From Agrocybe praecox (Eukaryota; Basidiomycota; Agaricomycetes; Agaricales; Agrocybaceae), in the NCBI GenBank assembly GCA_964017145.1, contig OZ024844.1, forward strand, positions 62,001-126,000: a stretch of DNA of 64,000 nucleotides, given 5' to 3'. The notes beneath the pieces are model-generated. The model searched no databases, was not told where the DNA came from, and saw only the letters and a list, made by a program, of their open reading frames with translations. Positions 47,638 to 60,074 of this stretch are shown one piece after another. A program made the position numbers and the translations under genes. Within the stretch, counting starts at the first letter, position 1. Every line of letters begins with the position of its first letter.

Positions 47638-48414
47638 CTGCGCGGACTAGGAAAAAAAAAGTGAAAAATGCTCCCAGTGCACGATCCAAGACCATAAGGC
47701 GATTATCTGGGCGAATGGTGGCCACGTTCAAACAAGGCGACGACGAAATGATGCTTCGGCACGGTGGAGATATGCCGTCCCATGTGAGCGCCGCAAAACT
47801 CTGACTACCGAAGAGCTTGAGCTCTGCCTTTGTGGTGGGAATGATATAGGTCGGCGAGCCACGTCGAAGGGAGGCGCGCAACACGTTCTGGAGATTAAAC
47901 CACGGAATTCCTATGACAAGGGTTGGCGTTGAACGTTGAACGTGAGGGTAGCAATGGGTAAAGGAAGTAGTGTAAATAGCTTCCCTTTAATAGAGTAACC
48001 TTCGACAGGATACGCTAGGCTGATAGCTGGGGCAGATTTCTCGGCCATCGCGAAACGACGTCTGATGCGCGTCTTCTTGACACGGACGACCTGGGAGCTA
48101 TCTGATGAAAGATAATGAAAGCACCACACACGACTACGTTCTCCTCGGGAATCCTTTATAATAATACGACGGTGCATCCATCCTACCAAGCTTGTTGGCT
48201 TTCGATGGTCGCCATTCCGATGACAGTTTCGCCGGAACTCAATAGAAGTGATGGACCTGAGGAAGAGGAGGACCTCTTCGAGGTTGTTGTCGCAAAATTC
48301 TTGGAAGAGATGAAGTATTTCAGCGGTTGTCAACTCCTTTTCTTTCTTGATGGCAGATATTTTTGCCTGCGCTCCAGAACGAAGACGTGGACGAAACAAG
48401 GACGAAAGATGGTA
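47638..48414 (-). pseudogene. Captured, rearranged fragment of a sacsin-like gene
   Basis: Read on the minus strand it matches gene B positions about 14567-15049, then jumps to 15735-15955, then to 16031-16102. Thus about 690 bp (including intron 15151-15210) and about 71 bp are deleted internally. A further 20-base deletion removes the codons after SITSIEFR and shifts frame. Preserved stretches include AKISAIKKEKE, EFCDNNLEEVLLFLRSITSIEFR, SYPVEG-type sequence and RRGSPTYIIPTTKAELKLFGSQS. It has no start or ATPase motif, so it cannot encode a working protein. It is flanked by repeat segments M2 and M4. Confidence 0.88.
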
Positions 48415-48429
48415 CTATCGAAAGGTTGA

Positions 48430-48770
48430 TGACGTGTGTATGACGAATTCGATTCCGCCCCTAGGGTTAGGGTTCGGCAGTTCGGCAATATCGCAGCGAA
48501 GTGCGTGTTTTCCTTCCATGTTCAAACGTTCATGCTCTTCTCCTCGTCCTCCATCTCGGTATCGGACTGCCCATATAACCTCCCTCAATTGACGTTGGAA
48601 TATCAGGCGTAGGACATAAGTAGGACCAGGCAATGAACCAGATGGGGGACGCGAGACATGGAGAAGGAGAGGGGTTAGGACGCGTACAGTAACTCGAACG
48701 AACACGATACGATGCACTGGGATCGATTCTGTGAGCTCTCTTCCTCTTTTTCCACATGGTATCAACAGGG
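48430..48770 (+). repeat. Mosaic repeat segment M4, second copy
   Basis: Second copy of 45110-45430, co-linear, with a tandem ttagggttaggg at about 48464. Confidence 0.75.
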
Positions 48771-49723
48771 AGCAGGAACCTACAGGATGCCTGTATAGTG
48801 CGGTAGTTGTGGTTGGGCAATCCCTTACCCCTACTCCGCCTTGCTATACTCCAGAGCCACAAGCTTGCTGCTCCCTTGACCTTGATGCATGATGTTGTAT
48901 CTGACTGCCGTCATCGATTATTGCACCTCATTGCTCATGATCTCACTTCTCAAACTCAGTCTGCTGCTGCACCGGTCCTTTTCCTTAGTCTGCTCATGGA
49001 CGTCAGCATATCGTAGCAGGTTTTGCAGCTCGATTTCCCCCTTATCTGTACGTGATTCTCTCCACTATTGTACACTCTGCATCTCTCTCACGTCATAGTG
49101 ATTTTTTGAGTCGACGGGCTTTCTATTCGTCCTTCCCCATTCCTTCTTATGAATTGTTCCGCGTGACGTAGTTCACGTCCATCCATTCCGTTCTCCTCTC
49201 ATTTATTTTCTCTTCCCTTAGCTCGTTTTCTGCGTATCTTTTTGTACTCCTAAAATACTTCTCATACTCGTATTCTTACATTCGGTGTTGTTCCGAGCGC
49301 GTCTGGGGCCCGCTACAGCCATGAATCAAAATACAATCAATCACACCGGACGTTGAGCTATTGACCACACCGTGTATTTGATATGGTACTGCACCATCTG
49401 TGACACTCAGAATGTATTAGTATATTGTCGTCAATACGAAGATCTCCAAAGCTAGTCGAGCTACATGCATGTCCCATGTTCTGTCTGAAATGTCGGAATA
49501 CTCTTAGAAGTTATCATCAATGCAGTAGAAACGACTATGTAATTGAAATAATTCAAGTTGGTAGCATCGTGAGTTCGAATAAAGATGCAAAATGAGAGGA
49601 TCCGAAGTTTGAGCTGGAGAAGCTCGGTACTCGTAATATAGGCGGGCGAGGGAAGTAGTTGACATAGGGTAGGAGAGAAAGAGCCGGCTCGACTCGGAGA
49701 ACTGTGACATAGCCGCCACATAA

Positions 49724-49923
49724 NNNNNNNNNNNNNNNNNNNNNNNNNNNNNNNNNNNNNNNNNNNNNNNNNNNNNNNNNNNNNNNNNNNNNNNNNNNNN
49801 NNNNNNNNNNNNNNNNNNNNNNNNNNNNNNNNNNNNNNNNNNNNNNNNNNNNNNNNNNNNNNNNNNNNNNNNNNNNNNNNNNNNNNNNNNNNNNNNNNNN
49901 NNNNNNNNNNNNNNNNNNNNNNN
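49724..49923. other. Assembly gap (200 N)
   Basis: Exactly 200 N, so probably of unknown true size. The bases on either side do not belong to a gene I can recognise. Confidence 1.
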
Positions 49924-51608
49924 CGTCGATCATAGCAAGCTTTATAAAGGATCCCGATTGGTCTGAGGTTAGGAATTGTTACATACACACGTGTAATAGC
50001 TGGTCAGGTCTTCTCGACTGCTTACTATATCTATATGGATGATTGATTGATTGATTAGCGCCCGGCTGATGTGGGATACACGCATTTGTATAACAAAGTT
50101 CAACGCGCTGGCGGTATATACCTCTCTCTTATCACCTTTCGTTTGCTCGACCATGTCATATGTACAACCAGACGTATCCGGACGCACACGCACGCGGAAG
50201 GAAGAGACAGACAAATTCCGAGTCATTTTCACGAGGCGAATTGGCGAGTTACTAACTCCACCGGTGCCACACTTCCCGCCTCCTCTACACAAAGTACACT
50301 AAAATTACGAGAGGCGTCGCAGGTGCTACTAGACTCCGTTACTAATAAAACCATCAAACGGCGGTTCGAGGGAAGGATGTGGATCTTCAAGCTGCTGTGC
50401 GCTTCATCCCGGAGTGGTGGAATTCCAAGTTCAAGGATACGTACGCCTCATGATGCGGACGGCGCGTGCGTCGCACGTCGTCTACGGTGGAGCGTTGGAC
50501 CTGGCTAGTCGCATTAGCGTACGACTTGGTTGGTCAGTGAAGAAAATGGAATTTGTTTCAGGTCCATGGGTTAGTCACTACGAATTCAAATTTTACCCTA
50601 ATAGTTGAGATGTTCAATCTTTCACTGGGACATGTCGAGCGCCAAGCAAATATATAGATTCAAGTGCGGCGCTTCCTTGATAAACGGACTGTATGTTGCT
50701 AGCCTTCTCAAAAAATACTAGTAGAATCGGGGACTGATAAAACTGATATCTATCAGATCACGGTGCTCTCCGCCATTCCCGAACCCCCTCCTGCGGCGTC
50801 TAGTCCGAGTCATCGTGTTAGTATAACGATGCTTATAATAATCCCATTATCGGTAGCGTACATAGTATGTTTTCTGAGTCGAATACAATGTACATCCACT
50901 CCGACTCGGGAGTCCGATGGGTAGCGTAGGCCTGCGTTTACGATACCTATCAATTATGTATCACTTTTGCAGTCCTGACTCCTCCAAAGTTAAAACCCGG
51001 ACTTCTGGCCTTTTGGTTAATCATGATCGTGATTACATTGGTAGGCAATCTGTGTGGGTCTGAGAGATATGGAGTTGTATGAATACATCACATTTTAATA
51101 GTACTACTTAGTACACACTATTGTCGTCTGGACTTTGAAATAACTCAGGGCTATGGTGCATAATGCCGCACAGAAGTATGGACACCAAATACGACTCATT
51201 CAAATAAAATTGACTAGTCGTTCAATCCCAAAAAGCTACTACATTTCTTTTCTTGCGTTTTTTTCAACATCCCCATTGTCATCCACGTGGCTCCGAGGCT
51301 TAGGAAAGCAAAAAGTCCGAAGTTACAGATTTCACTTGCGACATGAGCAGTGTTCTCTTCTCAAAAAATAGATTCTGCAATAAAAGATATAGATCGGTCT
51401 CCGCCCAGGCTTGCATGTCATTTGTTTCGCCACTCGAGTATACTGAGTAATTGATTGATTGTTGAACTTGTATCTACGGTCAGAAAACTTATATCTGTAT
51501 ATTTCGTGCTAATTAGAGAGTACCAAGGCTCAGATCTCGGATTCCACAAGCGCTCACCAGACGCTCACGACGCCATTTGCTGTGAAATTTCCTGCCATAC
51601 TTGTAAGT

Positions 51609-51668
51609 GGGATATCTAATCTAATCTATTACAGACTAGGCATCGGCTCAATTGCACTGCCATAACGC
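51609..51668 (+). repeat. SINE-like repeat, 3' end only
   Basis: atctaatctaatct and ttgcactgcca in the family's order and spacing. The remainder is lost. Confidence 0.4.
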
Positions 51669-52595
51669 GTTTTCATAAGGGCTCTGCCATGACGTGAGGT
51701 TGAAAAGGCCTGGGATACCGAAGATTAAAATACCACGCAGTTCCTCCTTCATTTGTCATATAAAATTAGTAATCGGGATTCGGCTTACTTAGGGTTTGTT
51801 ATGAAAGTAAAAAAATATGGGACAAGTCCGGCGTTTGCTTGTGCAGATCGACGTTAAATTTCTGAAATTTCAATGTAGATTGCTATCAACAACCGTCCGT
51901 CATGTTCGCGGATTACTTCCTCGCAGTTGAAGTCATAATTGTTGGGAAGACGTTAGTTAACGTTGACCCATTGTAAATTTGGTATACTGCGGATAAGTAT
52001 CGACGATCGCATGCTGACGTCTATTTCGGTATCCGGACTAAAGTAGTTACCTCTAGCGTTACTTGCTATGCATCTACGATAGATGCCTTACACACAGGTA
52101 CAACTATCCACCCATGTATTCGAACTTCGCTCTGCTTATCAGCTATACTCCGCTATCAGTGGTGCACAACGTAAATCAGGAAACATAGACCACTTAAACA
52201 ACGCGTATTCGGATGCATTACAGAGTGTACTTGTATTGGGCTGCCAACGTGATATGTCAAGGAAACATAAGCACACCTTTACAGACTCTTCGCAGTGCGA
52301 TAATAAGAGGCATTCTCATTTTAACTATAATTTTAGAAACATCAAAAAGCGTACGTACGTCTCTCGGAGAGCACGGCAGCGTTGAATATGGATCACCAGA
52401 CGAGTCAGTAATTCGGTACCTAGATCTAAATATAGAACGTTACGACATGTTCAACGATATATATCTATGTGCCACACCAACATACCCAGACTTTCTGTCA
52501 GCGTTATCAACGACCACGACATTTTCCTTACCCTCGGCTATCCTGACAAACTGATACCTACCGCATTTCCCTCGGGTTAACACCATTTCGTAGCG

Positions 52596-55500
52596 ATGAA
52601 TGCTGAAGGAGATGAGAAAGCCTCAGGACGACTGAGCAGCAAAACATCCGATGCAAGGAACTCGCAGGAAGCTGTCGCAGTCGCAGCAGTCGCAGAAACC
52701 AAATCTATATCTTTTCTTCAGCTTTTCAGGTAGGACAGTTTCAGTGTAGTAAATCGTGTTCAACTTCTCACGAAATAACCAGGTACTCCACCAAATTTGA
52801 GATATTTCTCAATGTCATTGGTATAATCGCGGCTGTAGGAGCTGGTTCGACTCAAGTGACAATCATTCTCGCTTTTTCATTGCTTAACATACTGATATTC
52901 TAGCCACTAGCCACTCATGACTCTTCTTTTTGGAAGGCTTACTCAAGACTTTATTACATTTACCCAAGTCGTTCTTCTCGCTGACGGTGGAAACGTAGCT
53001 TCTCAGGAGAGCGTACCTGCAGCTGCTCGCGCGTTCCGCGATGCAGCAGCCAAAAATGCGAGTTATCTGGTATATATCGGTACGTGTTTAGCGATATACG
53101 ACTAGATCATCGTACTTAAAGGTCACGCGTGTTAATGTGTAGGAGTGGGTCTTTTCCTCACGACCTACATCTATATGAACATCTGGGTCTATACTGGCGA
53201 AGTGAACGCGAAAAGAATTCGAGAAAAGTACCTTCGAGCAGTACTCAGACAGGATATCGGATGGTTTGATAATGTCGGGCCTGGAGAGGTCGCTACACGC
53301 ATACAAACGGATACTCGTGCGTTGGTCAAGTGGTCTCGCTCCGAGTCACGTATAGCTAACCTGAAAAAAATAAATAGATCTTGTTCAGCAGGGAATCTCT
53401 GAAAAGGTTGCTCTTGTTGCCAGCTTCCTCGGCGCATTTTTCACGGGTTATATCCTCGCATACGCGCGAAACTGGCGTTTAGCGCTTGCCATGACTTCTA
53501 TTCTTCCGGGGATCATAATCGCTGGTGGTGTACTGAACAAGCTGGTCGTTACGTTCAAGCAGTAAGCGTATTGTATAACTTGCAAGGCTTTGATGCTCAT
53601 TCATAGCAGAGGATCTTTGAAACATATCGCAGAAGGCGGTACTTTGGCCGAAGAGGTTATATCCACGGTGCGCACGGCGCAGGCATTTGGTACCCAGCAT
53701 ACGCTGTCGAGTAACTATGAGGTACACATATCGCACGCTCGAGATTTAGATATAAAATCTTCTATCTGGCGCGGTGGAGCTCTGGGAGTATTCTTTTTTA
53801 TTCTGTACGGAGCATACGGGCTCGGTAAGCTTCTCTGTTTGACGCAGATTCGGAGATACATGCTAAATGGACCAGCTTTCAGCTTCGGAACAACTCTCAT
53901 TAACGAGGGGCATGGTCTGTTCCTTTGATTAAAACTTTAAATACCGATTAACTGGAAATTTTCATCTATACCAGGAACTGCGGGGGAAATTCTGAACGTT
54001 TTTATGTCGATTTTTATTGGTTCTTTATCACTGTCTATGATGGCCCCTGAGTTGGCAGGTAATTATATAATGCTTTAGAAAGAATATAAAGCATCTATTA
54101 ACTTTTTGAACCAGCTGTTATGAACGGACGCAGTGCTGCCGCAAAGTTGTATGAAACCATTGACCGCGTCCCAGAAATTGACTCGGCAGATCCCGGTGGA
54201 CTGCAACCGGAAACAGCCGAAGGAGAAATCGCGTTGGAAAACATTCGCTTCAGCTATCCATCACGTCCCACTGTTGAAGTTCTCAAAGAGCTGTCGATAA
54301 CATTCCGTGCTGGGAAAACTGCTGCTCTGGTGGGGGCCTCAGGCTCAGGAAAATCTACCATCGTTTCTCTCGTTGAACGCTTCTATGACCCGACATCTGG
54401 CACCGTCAAGCTCGACGGACGCGATATTAAGACTCTCAACCTGAAATGGCTCCGTTCGCAAATAGGTTATGTCGCGCAAGAGCCTACTCTCTTCGGTACT
54501 AGCGTTAGAACCAACGTGGAATATGGACTTCTTGGAACCAAGTACGAGCACGCTTCGGATGAAGAAAAGAAAACACTCGTCAGAGAGGCTTGCATCAAGG
54601 CCAATGCTCATGGATTTATAATGCAGCTTCCCGAAGGATACGAAACGTTGGTAGGAGAGCGCGGGCTACTTCTTTCTGGCGGTCAAAAACAGCGTATAGC
54701 CATTGCACGAGCTATCGTTTCTGACCCGCGAATCCTTCTCCTCGACGAAGCAACGAGTGCTCTCGACACACAGTCTGAAGGAGTGGTACAAGAAGCTTTG
54801 GACAAGGCTGCGCAAGGTATTTTATCAGTCGGATCTAATTTAAAAAAATCTAAATTAATGTTCGTAGGACGGACGACAATCACAATTGCACATCGACTTT
54901 CGACTGTCAAGGATGCGGATGTCATTTACGTGATGGGCGAAGGCTCCGTCCTGGAATATGGAACACACAAGGAACTCATCAATGCTGGCGGGTCTTATTC
55001 AAAGCTGGTTGAAGCACAGAAGCTTCGAGAAGGCGTTGAAACCCAGGATGGCTCAGATGATGACAGTGAAAAAACGGCTGACAAGGAAATTCCCCTGCAG
55101 CGCAAAAATACGACTCATTCACTATCCAGTCAGGTCGTACATAAGCAGCCAGGAACGGATACAACAAAAGCGGGACAAAACCACTCGATGATCTATCTCT
55201 TTTCCCGAATGGGAAGCCTTGCTCGGCCTCAGTGGCGGCAGTATTTGCTTGGGTCTATTTTCGCGATTAGTAAGGCGATCTTTGTGATTCTTTATTGAAA
55301 ATCGGAACACTGACAATCTTTCTAGTGGTAGGAATGGTCTATCCAGCTTTTGGCGTCGTTTTCTCAACAGGTATCAATGGATTTACACTTACTACAAACC
55401 ATGAACGACGCATTGCAGGCGATAGAACAGCTCTTTGGTTAGTACAGTTCTTAATAGTATGTGCTGTGCAAATTGGTGATCTTTCTTTAATTCCAGGTTA

Positions 55501-57702
55501 TTTCTCATCGCCATCATTTCTTCCATATGCATGACCTGCCAAAACATCATATTTTCAGGTGCGGCAGCAAATTTCACTTCTAACCTACGGGTCCTTGGAT
55601 TCAAATCAATACTTAGACAAGATAGTGAGTAACCCATCTATTCATCCCCGACGAAATACTGACCATATATTAGTTGAATTCTTTGACCGCGACGAAAACA
55701 GTGTACGTATAACGTCATTTCAAATCCTCGTGCCTTACTTAAACGATGATCAAGACTGGCGCACTTGTGTCCCAACTGAGTGATAATCCACAAAAGGTGG
55801 ACGGCCTGGCGGGAGTTACACTCGGAACTATAGTACAAACGTTTGCCACCATCATAAGCGGCTCTGTCTTGGGCCTCGCATTCATCTGGAGAATTGGCTT
55901 GGTTGGAATAGGTCAGTAGGAGATGCTAGCAACATCGTTCCCCGGCGAAAAACCCTAAATCGTTTTTTACCACTAGCATTAACCCCGGCACTTCTCTCCG
56001 TTGGATATACCAGACTTGTACAGCTTTAACCCCTGGGCTTGCAATAGAACTTGTTCACTGATCATTTTACTTTCAGCGAGTCGTTGTTCTGAAGGATCAA
56101 GCAAACAAGAAGGCACACGATGAGTCGGCTCAAGTGGCGTGTGAAGCCGCTGCATCCATTCGAACTGTCGCTTCTTTGACGAGGGAGGAGGATTGTCTAA
56201 GGATTTACAGTCAGAGTCTCGAAGAGCCTCTACGAAGATCCAACAGAACTGCCGTATGGAGCAACTTACTCTATGCTTTTACTCAAGGAATAACCCAGTT
56301 CACAATTGCCTTGGTATTCTGGTACGGATCTGTCCTCGTTTCTCGTAGGGAAGCTACGATATTCCAATTTTTCATCGGTCTTATGGTAAGGTTTACTCTA
56401 CTATACGTGCTACCCACTGCTGATCAGTTTTCAGAGCACCACATTCAGTGCAATCCAGGCTGGGAATATCTTTATGTTCGTTCCGGACATCTCTTTGGCC
56501 AGAGGAGCAGCTTCAGATATCATAACGCAGCTCGATTCTATCCCTGAAATCGACGCCGACTCAAGTGAAGGGAAAATCAATGCGGAAAAGCAAATTGAGG
56601 GCCATATACGGTTCGAGAATGTCCACTTCCGATATCCTACGCGCCCCGCGATACGTGTCCTCCGTGGGTTGACTTTAGATGTCAAGCCAGGATCGTACAT
56701 TGCGTTGGTTGGAGCCAGCGGATCTGGCAAAAGTACACTGTATGTATTGTTCGTTCATACTACATTAACGATCAAGTGACTTAGGAAGAATAGTATCCAA
56801 CTTATCGAGCGATTTTATGACCCACTCATGGGAAATGTTATTGTTAGTCGTTTCCATAGACTCCTAATGATTTGTACTGATAATCATTCATTTTTACTAT
56901 GACAGTTGGACGGGGAGAATATCAAAGACCTCAATATTCAAGAGTATAGAAAACACTTGGCACTCGTCTCACAAGAGCCTACTTTATACGCTGGAACCAT
57001 TCGATTCAATATTCTTCTAGGAGCGACTAAAGATATCGCCGACGTGACTCAAGAAGAGCTGGAGGATGCCTGCCGAGATGCTAATGTCTTGGAATTTATC
57101 CAAAGTTTGCCACAGTATGTCGAAGTCCATCGAAGTCCTTTCCACATCATTGAACATTGACGATGATTTAGGGGGTTCGAGACCGAAGTAGGTGGTAAGG
57201 GGTCCCAACTTTCTGGAGGGCAGAAACGTAAGTCTACTGTTCTTGAATCCCCACATATAAATATGTGCTTAGGTGCAATCTTCATTTACAGAACGCATCG
57301 CAATCGCTAGAGCATTGCTGCGTAATCCAAAGGTTCTTCTCCTGGATGAGGTGCGTGCAAGACGATCCTAAGCTGCCATTCTATCGCGGCTCATAGACGA
57401 CATCTGTTACACAGGCAACATCGGCACTTGACTCTACGTCTGAGAAGGTTGTACAGGCAGCCCTGGACCAGGTTTCAAAAGGAAGAACGACCATCGCCAT
57501 TGCTCATCGACTTTCTACAATACAAAATGCGGATAAAATGTTCGTAAATTTAGACCATCTGTCTGAAAAATGATCTCACGCGTTTATTAGATACTTCATC
57601 AAGGACGGGGTAGTCAGTGAATCAGGTACCCATGATCAACTACTGGAAAGGCGCGGTGACTATTACGAATTTGTACAATTGCAAGGCCTCAGCAAGAAAT
57701 GA
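52596..57702 (+). CDS. Full-size ABCB-type (multidrug resistance / Ste6-like) ABC transporter
   Basis: Twenty-three exons: 52596-52729, 52783-52855, 52911-53079, 53143-53316, 53378-53561, 53610-53824, 53876-53914, 53975-54058, 54115-54816, 54868-55269, 55326-55437, 55497-55624, 55674-55702, 55755-55911, 55977-56017, 56077-56385, 56435-56739, 56794-56842, 56906-57114, 57172-57227, 57292-57350, 57415-57539, 57591-57702. All joins keep frame: 1,288 aa, normal for a full transporter. Layout is TMD1-NBD1-TMD2-NBD2. NBD1 has Walker [10 protein letters not shown], signature LSGGQKQ, Walker [13 protein letters not shown] and the H-loop [11 protein letters not shown]2 has [28 protein letters not shown] and IAHRLSTI. 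Both sites therefore look catalytically complete. TMD2 carries the ABCB hallmarks [26 protein letters not shown] and [14 protein letters not shown]. It exports hydrophobic compounds or lipopeptides across the plasma membrane; substrate not predictable. The acceptor at 56794 was chosen because it gives [15 protein letters not shown] without extra residues. Confidence 0.93.
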
Positions 57703-58651
57703 GGCGTTTAGATTAGACATTTTTCCATGCTTTCATCAACTTGCCCAAATCATATACTCTATGTTAGTAGAATATATATTACGTATATGTTCACCGTATA
57801 TGTTGAAAATATAGCAATCAAAGCCAGCAGTGTTTTTATTAGTGTATTTTGGGGGCGTGTTCGGCCCTGTGTAGGCATCTCTTTGCCGAAGTTGGAAGTT
57901 AGTGGCACTGCTGGCTTCTATCGCTATATTTTCAACATATACGGTATACGTAATATATATTTTATTGCATATATGTTCGACATATACAGTGAAATATATA
58001 TTACGTATATTTTCATGAAAATATAGCGATCAAAGCTAGCAGTGGGGTAACTGGGAGCCCAAACCGTTGAACGCAACCACGTATCTAACCTACAGAGACT
58101 TGATCCTATTAATTAACATAACCATCAAAGTGAAAGTGCTCAATTAGTTTTTGTATTCTGCCCATTGGAAGGTACATGGGCTGCATGTTGCCCTTGCTAA
58201 CTAATCTGCAAATGCCGAGGACGCCGGACTGTCGGCACGCGGCACAATGTGCCACTCCGGGGACAAGCTTGGTACAAGCTGAGTAAGTCTAACCCGGGTT
58301 CAGTACAAGCATGGTCCAATAAATGTCACTGCATTATTTTTCATCCCAGAAACCAAGTATACAGGTGGTCTATCATCAGTACACAGTCAAATGCAACCTA
58401 GATGCATCGCATTGAAGCATCGTACGTGAGTCCATGCCCCGATGGACCCGACTTTCTGCAATGCGTGGCGGCTTGTAACCGGACAGGTACTTTCCCCATA
58501 AATGGACACAAGCCACAGCGTCAAGGCCAGAGAGTTGAATGTCTGCCGTGTGCGGTTCCGGTGAGAAATTGAGTCAGATGATGCTATATCTCTAGCGAGA
58601 CTCTCGCAGATTACACTTCAAGTTGACATGGAACTTAAAGTTCCACGCCCA
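57703..58651. other. Intergenic region with palindromic repeats
   Basis: Transporter 3' region, then a three-arm repeat (57771-58046), then unremarkable sequence to the promoter of the next gene. Confidence 0.55.
57771..58046. repeat. Three-arm inverted/direct repeat downstream of the transporter
   Basis: Arm 1 (57771-57840) contains acgtatatgttcaccgtata and gaaaatatagcaatcaaagc. Arm 2 (57900-57967) is its inverted copy. Arm 3 (57968-58046) repeats arm 1 in direct orientation with more changes. Arms 1 and 2 could form a hairpin of about 65 bp with a 60-base loop. Probably a MITE remnant, and a possible hairpin in the 3' part of the transporter transcript. Confidence 0.7.
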
Positions 58652-58660
58652 TATATAAAA
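58652..58660 (+). promoter_or_regulatory. TATA box of the DUF6593-like gene
   Basis: TATATAAAA, 129-137 bases before the start codon, followed by a pyrimidine-rich stretch around 58680-58720 where transcription could start. Confidence 0.6.
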
Positions 58661-58788
58661 GAGTGAGGCAAATGTCAACTGTGCTGCTCAGTCACAACCT
58701 TAGTTCCCACTCAAGAATCCCGTATGAAGTACGGCTCTCCCCCTCATAGAAACTCAACAACTCAACACAGTGCTTATCCTTCGTGAAA

Positions 58789-59571
58789 ATGACTGTGGAG
58801 CCCTCACCATATATGAATACCGGATCGGCGGGCGCATTTGGCGCATCAGACGTGACCCTCATCAACCCAGACCCACCGGCCGAGGTCATATTTACGAAGT
58901 ACAGCACACTCAATACCACAATCTTACTCAATGGAAGACCAAGGTACAAGGTCGAAACACGAGACGCAGGTTTATCGAAGACAAATATAATAAACTTAAG
59001 TAGAGGAGAGGGCCGAGAGGGAGACGTCATCGTCAAGCTGAGGCGTAAGGCATTACTGGGGGATACAGTGGAATTTATAGCAAACCCGATAGGGATGAAA
59101 AGAACGATAAAGCAGAAAGATTGGCTTGCAGAAGGGAAGCTAGAAGATGGACAGTAAGTCGTATATATCCTCCAAGCTTATTCGCAGCACTCATAGCGTA
59201 TATCCTCCGCTACGCAGCACAAAATGGACTATTCAAACACAGGCTGGCGCATTCGTGTGGAGGATGGACCGAGTTTATCGTCTTGTTGTAAGATGGTTTT
59301 TAATTGTTTATTTTAATTCGAAGGCTAACAACGTAGTACTGAATGGTCACAGCTGTGTCCAGAAACAGATTTGGACCTCCTACTCGTGTATACACAGCTA
59401 CCAAGTGATTCGATAATGCCCTCAACACTTATTCTATCACATGGGACGGAGCCATTCTACGACGAGATTATAGCATCATATTTGATCATAGAAGGAAATA
59501 TAAGAGAGAAAGAAAAAAGGGCAGGAATGGTAAACGGGATGTATTCGAAGTCGCATTTGAAAGTCGTGTAG
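58789..59571 (+). CDS. DUF6593-like beta-rich protein
   Basis: The first exon 58789 to about 59152 begins MTVEPSPYMNTG and carries NTTILLNGRPRYKVETRD and GDVIVKLRRKALLGDTVEF. A second exon from about 59215 gives KWTIQTQAGAFVWRMDRVYRLV. The third, from about 59333 to the stop at 59569-59571, gives PETDLDLLLVYTQL...LILSHGTEPFYDEIIASYLIIEG and a basic end (REKEKRAG). The plan of short beta strands, a W-R centre and a late DEI-hydrophobic-E-basic segment matches the basidiomycete DUF6593 family (about 180-220 aa, function unknown). The second donor is uncertain: GTAAGA at about 59288 gives the wrong phase, while GTTTTT at about 59295 with the acceptor after cgtag at 59333 keeps frame. No signal peptide, so probably cytosolic. 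Confidence 0.68.
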
Positions 59572-60074
59572 TGCCATACAGCCTTCCCACCACTGCTGGT
59601 TGCAATATCTGTCCGTTCGAAAATGACCATTAAATAACACTTATTACGTTAATTCTCTTTATCAGTTCCTAGGGTAAGTATTTGTCGGGGATGCCAATTA
59701 TGGTATTCCCGGGCACCTGTGGCAGATCTAGCTGTGGCTCTTTGTGCTCCTAAACCTGCCATCGGTCTCTTCCATAGTGACAAATGGCGAGATCAAGCCT
59801 TGAGCGCTTGAGCGCTTGAGCCTTACATGGGATACTCGGAAACCGGGCCCGTTTCTTAGATAATAGGTCAAACCCAAAGGCATGGATCTATGATGCTCGG
59901 TGCACTGTGAGAATGAACATCTGTAATTGAAAATACTAATACCCCGAGCAGGATGGCATGCACTGCTTTGCGGAACATGAATAAAGGGAGCACGTCAAGC
60001 ACAAACAACAAGTCGTCTTCCCCGTCTTCCCACCGCATTACACCAACTTTCCGCAATATAAAGGATTATCGATT
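59572..60074. other. Intergenic spacer
   Basis: About 500 bp with a short tandem gagcgctt repeat near 59808. Otherwise nothing recognised. Presumed to hold the promoter of the NACHT gene. Confidence 0.5.

Larger units (their letters stand above)
48771..52595. other. Gene-poor region with assembly gap
   Basis: Apart from the gap and a 3' SINE fragment I see no feature. Long frames across the gap are artefacts of the N run. Just before the transporter, at 51.9-52.6 kb, no coding signature is visible, so its promoter probably lies there. Confidence 0.5.

Noticed and set aside
49461..50310. Possible gene around the second assembly gap
   Set aside because: Frames on both sides are short, lack splice partners and show no family motif.
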